64,000 nt of DNA from Cladopsammia gracilis. Lineage: Eukaryota; Cnidaria; Anthozoa; Scleractinia; Dendrophylliidae. The position numbers and the translations under genes were made by a program. The DNA lies in the NCBI GenBank assembly GCA_022457155.1, contig JAJGOT010000171.1, positions 1,424,274-1,488,273 of the forward strand, written 5' to 3'. This document shows positions 56,446 to 64,000 of the stretch, one piece after another; within the stretch, counting starts at the first letter, position 1; every line of letters starts with the position of its first letter. The notes under the pieces are model-generated. The model was not told the DNA's origin, made no database searches, and saw only the letters and a program-made list of their open reading frames with translations.

Positions 56446-57527
56446 CTAAAATCCATCACTGAAAATTCAATGGAAAGCTGTTGCATATTCTGCAGTATAC
56501 CAAAGGTTGTATACAAAGGTAGATTCTCAGTGCCATAAATTGAGGTAACTAGTGGTCTGAACTAGAAATGTAAGTGGGCTATAATCGTAACATCTCCTTA
56601 TCTTCCTTGGCAATATTATTTTGGAAGTCTTCAGTAAATCATCTTCAGAAATTTTTGAAAACATTAAAATAACCCTATCAGTGGAAATTTCAGAACATCT
56701 TTGGCAAATAATTGGGAGTTTTTGGGAAAATGCAGAAATTGATCACAAACTTTCAAATAGCATTGTATATTAAACAATGTCCAAATTTTGTGGCCAAATG
56801 TCACAAGTCTTTGGAAGACATTCAACAGTGCAAGCGTTATAAGGCATGGAAAAGACTAGTTATGCTATACCATAGCTTGCGTAGCAGGCATTGGGGAGAG
56901 GGGAACTGGGAAGAGAGGGAAAGGACACCTGCAATAAAGACCCCCTTTTGTTTATTCCTGTGGATGTTGGCGGCTGCAAAATTCCGATTGGATAATTTGC
57001 GCCAGGCAGTAAACATGGTTTATTCCTGAGTGAAGTCAGCCATGCATAAAAGTGAGGAAATCGGCAGGCGTAATACAAATTGCCCGGTTCTTATAGCAGG
57101 CATTCTTTCCCTTCTCTCCTTCTCCTTTATCGCACCCCATCCCCCTCTATGCCTGCCATGGGATATATAGAGGTTATTCAGCATGAAGTTGTGTAACATG
57201 GCTGAGTTTTTTTGACTCATTTTTTATTTTATTGAGCCTTTAGTCAAAAAAAATAAAAACTGACAAGTAAAAATGCCCAGCTGTATTACACAGCTTCTTG
57301 CTGAATAAACTGTGTATTATATGACAGTAACCTTCTCCTAAAACTAAGTTTTTGAAACTGTTTTTCCTAGCGCGGGGTCAGAACAGTGTAATAACGTGTC
57401 ATATTCGCACTTATTTTGATGCATATTTGAACTCTAGAATGCTATATCAAATAAAAATTCACAGTATACTGCTCATAACCATTGCGTACAATGTAACTAG
57501 TATGGTACATGATATGTATTAGTAAGT

Positions 57528-57724
57528 AATGCAGTTAAACCTCTCTGCACCACCACCCTGCATAGGTGACCACCTTTCTTGCCCAGATTACTTTTCTTAG
57601 TCAAATTAACATATCTGAGGAAAAACATTTGTAGATCTTCTAAGCAATATGTATACTGTACTGTGGGTAGCCATTTTCCTAGCATGTCGGCTGGTTGCTC
57701 ACTACAGGTTTGACTGTAGTATTA
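57528..57724. mobile_element. MITE, CAGTTAAACCTCTCTG ends
   Basis: GCAGTTAAACCTCTCTGCAC at the left, CTACAGGTTTGACTGTAGT at the right. Same end family as 32999-33087 and 50937-51004. Confidence 0.65.
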
Positions 57725-58419
57725 TTTGAATTTTAAGTGAAGAAATTTTAATATTTGAAAAAAAAAAACAGCTAATGGGACATGCAAATGCTGCAGTTTT
57801 TAATGTGTCAAGTGCCAAAATTGCTTGGAGTAGTTATTGCTAGAAAGGTCATGTGGTGAGTACTTCCTTTGGCAGATTTACTCACATTATACAAAACCTA
57901 CCAGGTTACTGTAGGACAATAATTATTATTATATTGATATGAAAAAGCTGAAAATTTTCAAACAACTGCATAGTACAGCTGTATGTAGCCTTGAAACTGA
58001 CCCAGTTTGCCATATGCATACATGTACATGGAGTGGCTTCAAAGATTTCATTATGTTTTAATAATTTTATTGTATTTACATCACATGATAATATTCAATT
58101 ATATATAATTATTATATTTTTAGTTTTTTGGAACAAATATCATCTAAATGTGTTGTCATTTCAACCAGTCAATAAGGGATATTGAATTTTTACAATAATG
58201 TCATTCAGTGTTTTTAGTATTTTTAAATATATTATCTAGATTTATATACTTAGTTAATATTATTGTTCCCAGTATTCTCCAGGTGATGCGTGACACTTGA
58301 TTAAACAAAATAATATTTGTTAAAAACATGAAAAAAATGTGTCATAGCGATTAACTTCACTAGCCCTTCAAACCCAATATACAGTTGTGCATGTAAATAT
58401 GCAATTTGTCATTAAAAAC

Positions 58420-58964
58420 TTAAAGTGCACATGAAGTGAAATTTCACAGCCATTTTGTTTTAGGGTTTTATGTTGTTTATATCACGTTTTTATTTTATTT
58501 TCAGTCATTTCCTCTTTCGTGCAAAGAGGATCCACTATTTTTAGCGGTTTGAAAACTCCTGCTGGAGCCTGATGCAAAATTTTGAGCGCAGCCAAAAAGG
58601 TATTTGTGACTTCATTTGTGTGATCTTTCAGAAGATCACACAACAAAACATGGTGGAGAAGGGGATGAACCCAGGGCTAAAATACTTGTCACTTTCAGCC
58701 ATGATGATATTCAATCAAAACAATCCTTCCACAAGTTGCCAAAACTCCACTGTAAAACGAGCGACGCACTCAATTGTAAACACTAACGAAGACACTTGAA
58801 CCCAGGTCCTTGTCTAATAGGCCCAACTTGCATCGCTTGTTAGAATACATTGTATGTTCCTGCTACTTCAACTGACTTATTTTCCCATTAAAATAATTCT
58901 TAAAACAACTATTTTCAAATTACTTCAAAAAATTGTAGTGAAATTTCACTTCATGTGAACTTTA
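58420..58964. mobile_element. MITE, TTAAAGTGCACATGAAG ends
   Basis: TTAAAGTGCACATGAAGTG and AAATTTCAC at the left pair with GTGAAATTTCACTTCATGTG and AACTTTAG at the right. The right border TTAG is one base off TTAA. An inner hairpin GATCTTTCAGAAGATC lies at about 58621. Confidence 0.8.
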
Positions 58965-59463
58965 GTGTGTGCTTGAGGCCAATTACCGTAAGTTCATGTA
59001 TCATGTACACTTGCAATTATTATTATGGCTACTTGAATAAAATGTTTACAAAGAATGTAAATCGTTTATGTTGGATTTTTTATACAATCACTGTCTTTCT
59101 TGCTCTAACTGAGCAGAACATTTAATATCATTACTGTATTTATAAAGTGTTCTTTACCAAATGAAAATGGCATTTTACACCTACATATGTTGCAGATTAT
59201 TTGCACCACCACAAAGTTTTGACAGTGAATCCACAACACGACTGGAGATGAGGTAACTTGAGATCTTCACTTGCAGCTCCGCCAACAAAACTTTGTCCTA
59301 ACTTGTAAAAATTTAATCCCACCAGCTACACAACTTAGCACAAATTTTAATATTTTAGCATTCACAATATTACAGTTTCAAGGATCAAAATAAATTGGAT
59401 CAAAATAAATTGATAGACTCGTTAATATTTTACAAGTTCCAAGTTGGATTTATTATTTTAAAC

Positions 59464-59928
59464 TTAAAGTGCACCTAACCCCCAATTTTTTTTCCTTTTA
59501 ATCAACTCAATGTACGTTGAAAAGTCGAATAGTGAAATATTTCTTGTTTTTTACGTCGCGTTAGTGAGTTATAGAGATTTGAATTTACTAAATGCTAATT
59601 AGATGACGTCAAATGCAGACTCGTTTATTATACAACTACTTGTTTCCACCCCCAAGTAATATTTTTTTTACAAATCGATTGACTATAAACAGTTTTTATT
59701 AGTATTTTTCAAATTAATTATCTTTAAGCTGTGAACTGCGTATTGTAAATTGAAGTAGAAATAATGGTAAAGTCTGCATTTGGCGTCATCTAATTAGCAT
59801 TTTGTAAATTCAAATCTCTATAACTCACAAACGCGACGTTAAAAACAAGAAATATTTCACTGTTCGACTTTTTAACGTACATGGAGTTGATTAAAGAAAC
59901 AAAAAATTAGGGTTTAGGTGCACTTTAA
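59464..59928. mobile_element. TTAA-bounded MITE, TTAAAGTGCACCTAA ends
   Basis: TTAAAGTGCACCTAACCC at the left and GGTTTAGGTGCACTTTAA at the right. The arms run about 170 bp inward (AATATTTCTTGTTTTT, AGAGATTTGAATTTAC, GCTAATTAGATGACGTC) around a centre near 59690. The terminal TTAAAGTGCAC is shared with the element at 58420. Confidence 0.93.
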
Positions 59929-60334
59929 GGGATTAGCTTAATCCTATTTGGAACAACTGTAAAGAAGTGATAACTTTTTACTTCACCGCCAGTTTTCAGA
60001 GAGCTTGCAAACTAACCTGTGAATGCAACATTTCTCTAAGAATACAATATTACTACTGTAGTGTTTAAGAAATATGGAAAGGTCAACCTTGTTCCTAGGT
60101 AGCCTCTATGCTGGTGGGATTGTTTACACAAGGAAAAGGCTTTTGTGACAGAGCTGCAATTTGGAACAGCGAAGCCAAGAGAGAAGATCCTCTTCATTCG
60201 TTTTGTGGTGGATCATTACACAATTTTCCAGGATGTTTCTTCATTTGTTCCTCCCATTCCTCATTAGTAAGAGAGGGGCAGACAAAAACATCTTACACAA
60301 AAACATGTTTCTTGTTGATATTGGTGCAAAACGA

Positions 60335-61282
60335 TCATGGCCAGTGAAAATTTCGTTTCACAACTTTATACAGATCTTGGTTATATGGTTGGTAGAAGTT
60401 ATGTAACAGAGTTAACACATCACTGCGAACTGGAGCATGCTTCCTTCCTTTGTTCCCCTTTAAACAGCCAGTTTTCTGCTTTCCATCCAATCCAATTTTT
60501 CCAATAAAACAAGGAAAACCTTTTGTCTTGTTAAAATAGAAGTTCTTTTTAGTTATCACTGGTCTTAAGTTCAGAAATTTCTCTACCATTCTCATCTCTG
60601 CAGCTGGATTTTGGACAAGCTGCTCTCCACTGACAAAATGAAACTGTGAAAGTGGAAAAAACTTCATCCAGTGGTGTAAAAACTTGATGTAAACTCCAGA
60701 ATTTACTATACCTATCTTTGTATTTATAACAGTATCATTCTTCATAATATAGTCTTCAAACTTTGGAAGAGAACTATTGGGCTTAAATGCTAACTGTGTA
60801 TATTCTGATATAGCTCTTCGTGTTGGATCACGGACAATCACCAAGAGTTTAACATCTTTTGACATGTTGAGCACACGCTCAGGAACATTCATTGAGATAA
60901 AGTAAGCAGGAGTCTTTTCTATAGTAACCTGGTCTGCAGTCGACCTAGGCATCCTTTGTCTGTACCACTCCAGCCCAAGTGCATAGTTCTCATCTCGGTC
61001 AAAGAAATGCACCTCATCTGGACATGCTCTGATGTCTGGATGTATTTTAAGGAAAACTAGCAATGCCCTGGTGCCCGACTTGTTTGAACCAATGATAATT
61101 GCCTTTGGTAAACGCCTTTTTAAGTTTGTGCTATCATTTGTAACACTGTCAGTGCTGTCTTTGTTTGGAATTTTCTTCTCTGCACCGTCATACCATGTCA
61201 TACAGTAAACAATGAAGATGGATGAAACTAACACAAGTAGAACAACAGCACAACACTTTGTAATCTTGCAAGTAAGCAGCAT
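60335..61282 (-). CDS. heparan sulfate glucosamine 3-O-sulfotransferase
   Basis: An uninterrupted 315-codon frame, close to the length of vertebrate HS3ST1 (307). It transfers sulfate from PAPS to the 3-OH of glucosamine in heparan sulfate, in the Golgi. A single hydrophobic segment at residues 11-28 makes it a type II membrane protein with a short cytosolic tail, followed by a polar stem to about 55. The 5'-phosphosulfate loop is IIIGSNKSGTRALL (62-75; Lys68 contacts PAPS). The catalytic Glu is Glu90 in DEVHFFDRDE. TIEKTPAYF (120-128) is a substrate-binding stretch, VRDPTRRAISEYTQ (150-163) is the 3'-phosphate-binding motif, and FYFNKTKGFPC (248-258) with Cys258 and Cys273 forms the conserved disulfide loop. 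The C-terminus ends HNFYQPYNQDLYKVV, as in the family. The coding region is in one exon, as in vertebrate HS3ST1. I cannot tell which subfamily (HS3ST1/5 or HS3ST3-type) it belongs to. No polyadenylation signal close to the stop was found. Confidence 0.95.
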   Translation of the reverse strand: MLLTCKITKCCAVVLLVLVSSIFIVYCMTWYDGAEKKIPNKDSTDSVTNDSTNLKRRLPKAIIIGSNKSGTRALLVFLKIHPDIRACPDEVHFFDRDENYALGLEWYRQRMPRSTADQVTIEKTPAYFISMNVPERVLNMSKDVKLLVIVRDPTRRAISEYTQLAFKPNSSLPKFEDYIMKNDTVINTKIGIVNSGVYIKFLHHWMKFFPLSQFHFVSGEQLVQNPAAEMRMVEKFLNLRPVITKKNFYFNKTKGFPCFIGKIGLDGKQKTGCLKGNKGRKHAPVRSDVLTLLHNFYQPYNQDLYKVVKRNFHWP

Positions 61283-62619
61283 CTTGCCAGTTTTCTGTTA
61301 TTCTGTGGACTGTAGGACTGTACTTTAAACTTGTAAATCAGGAGGCAAAATTTCTTTACATGGTACAGGTTCAGGGAAAGGCACTGTGGGTTAAATAAAT
61401 TAAAGTAAGACAAGAAATACAAATGTACAGACACTTGTCTGAAAGACAAACAGGACCCCTGGATTAAATTCAGTAAAGCAATGTTTACATTGTACACTTG
61501 TAAAGTGTGTATAGAAAGGCAAACAACCTTAAATATGTGAATACATTCCAGTAAAAAAGAATCCAAATGTTTAGAGCTCGATACTGGTTAAAGTTACAAA
61601 TTAAATAACAAATTTTGATTACTTGAGACGACTGTGCTTATAAAAACATAAAATTATCATTCTATTAAGTCTCATGACAAACCTTTAAGCTCCATTTCAG
61701 CTGCAGTGACCAACCTATTATTCACAGTGAAAAAAAAAACAAACAAATTAGAGCGGTTTATTACAATCTGCTTACACTTTTTAAAGCCATGCAGTAAATT
61801 TTGCTTTGCTTTTTTACTATACTAGCATCACCAAAATTAGAACTAAGGCTGGGTGTTTTTGACAGAATCTGAAATCGGATTTGTGATCTGATAAATGGAT
61901 TCCTGACCAGAAAAAAGATACCGGTAAAGATCTTTTTCTGTTGTTGTTTAATTAAAAGAAATCAAAATCAGTGCTATGCAAATTAACCTATTTTGACTCG
62001 CTCATGATTTTCTCTCTGCTTTAACAGATAATTTGTGAAATAATTTTATATGCAACAAAATCTTACTAGAATTGACCATAACATGAAATTGTGAAAGAAA
62101 CAAAATAGCAGACATGTAACATGATGTTAAACCATAGTAAGGATTCAACGGATTCAAAGGAAATCCTGAAAACCAAGAATTTCATTAAATTAATGCTAAG
62201 ATGGTTCTTGTTTGTTTTAAGTGAGCCAGCACAGGAATCTCAAGATCAGACATTGGACTGTTCACATTTGTGTTTGCAAGATTCTCAGCATTCATACATG
62301 CTTCTCAGGTCTTGCTCAAAAACCTGTTCATAGAGTATACACCAATAATATTGTTGTCAAGTTCAAATAACATCACATATAACATTACTCCATTTAGTTA
62401 CTAAAAGAAGGAATGAGCTACAATGATCTACAAAGAGCTCTTCCTGACCATCAGCTACGATAACTTAAAATGACCTATGATGATATGATCGAGCTACAAA
62501 TTATTATTATGGCTTCCAGTCACAATAGTTTATTATAATATTATTGTTATTGTTGAAAACCATTTCCAAAAATAACTTGCACTATAGCTCATTGCAGATC
62601 AATGATCTGCAACTACCAG

Positions 62620-62738
62620 GGGTCAATTCTATAAAACTTTTACAAGTGTAATTTACAAGTGTAGCCATTGTTGCAGAGGCTGAAAACAATAGCTACACCT
62701 GTAAATTACACTTGTAAAAGTTTCTTTGAATTGAACCC
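62620..62738. repeat. palindromic repeat
   Basis: GGGTCAATTCTATAAAACTT and ACAAGTGTAATTTAC at the left are inverted at the right (GTAAATTACACTTGTAAAAG, GAATTGAACCC). Confidence 0.88.
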
Positions 62739-62739
62739 A

Positions 62740-63870
62740 GAATTCATTTCGTCTTTCCTTTCTTATTTATGTATCAGTCAATTCCAAGCGAGATCATCCC
62801 CCCCCCCCCCCGGGGAACCCCCGGGCATTTGACCCCTATTCTGGCCCAAATAGTGGGAAATTTGACGCAAACAGAAGCCCGCATTTGACCGTCGACAAAA
62901 TGTTGGTCAGCAGTCAATGTTAAAAGGGATCTTGTGCCTCATATAACACGTCATATCTCCACATGGTCTGCGATCAGCTCAGGTCTATAAATTATGCCGT
63001 TATACAAGGTCTGGAGTGTTCGAAACATCTGCAACAAAATGCACTTAACCAAGCAAGGGGACTGAAAAAGCCAAAGCCACACGTTTAAGAAAAAAGCAGC
63101 AACAACTAACATAAATTGTCGGAATACTTTATTAACGTCCAGAATTTACCCCTCGGTGTTGTGTCATACAGTTATTATTAAAGTATCAGCAAGACTATTG
63201 ACAACAAATGGTTCCGAGATTGTCTCTGGACGGGTTTCTTAAAATAGTGTTTCTAAATAATTTTCTTGTTCTTGTTCGGTTCACAGCATTAATTGCAATA
63301 CAAATGAATGTAAAAGTGAATACTTTTTACAAAAGAAGTGTGAATATCGTCACGTGTCTTAAATAGGGCCCGTGTTGTCAGTTAGTTTCTTTTGGTGTGT
63401 GTGTAAATGTTGCGTTAATGTAAAGTAGGTTCACGGTATCTTTTAGAACAGCGATGTATAAGTATTATTATTATGAAAACCCCAACTCATGATGACTTTT
63501 CAACCCCGACCAGTACTGGGGCATTTGACTGTGCAACTGGCTTGCAAAGTGGGGAATTTGATCAGACATTTTGAAAAATGTCAAATGCCCAGGGATTTAC
63601 CCGGGGGGGGGGGGGGAATGATCTCTCTTAGAATTGACTGATACATTAATAAATTGTGTAATCCCAGTAGTGCAACTATCAAATTTGACCTTTACTCCCA
63701 ACAGTGACAAACATCATTTCATTTGAATGGTCGCACAATAAGATTTCGCTGATGGACCAAAAGTTAGAACTGCACTCATGTCTCCATTATTGACTCTGGG
63801 AGTGAAAGGGTTAACAAAAAAAAAACCCAGAAGGATTGAGGTAGTTGTAGTAATGTGAACATGTAACCTA
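62740..63870. mobile_element. copy of the 7435-type MITE, split by an insertion
   Basis: CAGAATTCATTTCGTCTTTC and TTTCTTATTTAT before 62771, then TAAATTGTGTAATCCCAGT after 63650 and AGAAGGATTGAGGTAGTTG near 63827, match the order in the intact element at 7477-7600. The outer ends are more diverged. Confidence 0.65.
62771..63644. mobile_element. element with GTATCAGTCAATTC ends and C/G-run borders
   Basis: GTATCAGTCAATTC at the left and GAATTGACTGATAC at the right are perfect inverse ends. Just inside, AAGCGAGATCAT and ATGATCTCTCTT pair, followed by a run of about 14 C at the left (62800-62813) and about 14 G at the right (63603-63616). GCATTTGACCCC / TCAAATGCCC continue the arms. Interior has no long frame. 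Confidence 0.85.
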
Positions 63871-64000
63871 TTGAGTTCTACTCGACTGCAATATTGCGCA
63901 CGACAATCTCACGATGTATCCTCACACTGCAAGATTACGTACAATTAACAGCGTAAGAAATATATTTCAGCCAATCAATCAGTCGAGCCAACAATGTTGC

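Larger units (their letters stand above)
56446..60334. other. intergenic region, repeats only
   Basis: No supported gene. 56880-57160 is a degenerate inverted repeat (GTAGCAGGCATTGGGGAGAG against TATAGCAGGCATTC and CTATGCCTGCC). 57528-57724, 58420-58964 and 59464-59928 are MITEs. 57725-58415 and 58970-59460 are AT-rich with nothing recognised. Confidence 0.6.
61283..64000. other. region upstream of the sulfotransferase
   Basis: No coding region is supported. 61283-62615 probably holds the 5' UTR or first intron of the sulfotransferase, but no splice pair could be chosen. The remainder is MITEs, listed separately; 63871-64000 shows nothing. Confidence 0.5.

Noticed and set aside
1..64000. tRNA, rRNA or snRNA genes
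   Set aside because: No cloverleaf with A/B boxes or conserved rRNA segment was noticed on either strand by eye; a covariance scan would be needed to exclude them fully.

Overview
The window is animal nuclear DNA, AT-rich, with multi-exon genes, long introns and very many short inverted-repeat elements. A universal stress protein gene, an SNX13-type sorting nexin and a dense mix of MITEs and LINE fragments point to a cnidarian, most likely a hexacoral such as a stony coral. That placement is inference from gene content and repeat style, not from a marker gene.

Layout. 450-582 (minus) is the first coding exon of an unrecognised gene that leaves the window at the left edge. It is head to head with a universal stress protein gene (plus, 4 exons, 789-14450) whose first intron is 11.2 kb and holds nested transposons. 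The stress gene converges on a 31-exon SNX13-type sorting nexin (minus, 37756 to 14974, 938 residues); every exon junction keeps phase and the sum is a whole number of codons. After 8 kb of repeat-rich intergenic DNA comes a five-exon mitochondrial acyl-CoA dehydrogenase (minus, 53264 to 46145, 431 residues). It shares a 225-bp divergent promoter with a small two-exon gene (plus, 53490-56445) whose 173-residue product ends in a CaaX-type prenylation box. Another repeat-rich gap precedes a heparan sulfate 3-O-sulfotransferase whose coding region is one exon (minus, 61282 to 60335). The genes belong to unrelated pathways (stress response, endosomal sorting, fatty-acid oxidation, glycosaminoglycan sulfation), so the window looks like ordinary animal gene order and not a functional cluster.

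Most notable non-genic signals. (1) A DNA transposon-like family whose subterminal regions are packed with ATCGAT-type motifs: copies at 12375-13020 (16-bp perfect terminal inverted repeats, near-identical 7-bp flanking duplication) and 51064-52719 (10-bp terminal repeats, perfect 7-bp flanking duplication). Both carry a small ORF, and the two ORFs are homologous although the elements lie in different genes. I do not recognise the protein. (2) In two unrelated genes (SNX13-like, ACAD) a minisatellite begins exactly on an exon 3' end and repeats the exon tail plus its 5' splice site down the intron, with 37-bp and 53-bp units. (3) Two hammerhead-ribozyme-like folds of the kind reported in Penelope-like retroelements. 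(4) Six MITE-like elements bounded by TTAA. (5) Several nested insertions that give a relative chronology.

Limits: exon models come from reading splice signals, phase and family similarity by eye. UTRs, transcription start sites and the first SNX13 exon are not proven. Repeat borders are accurate to a few bases where a terminal repeat is quoted and otherwise approximate.
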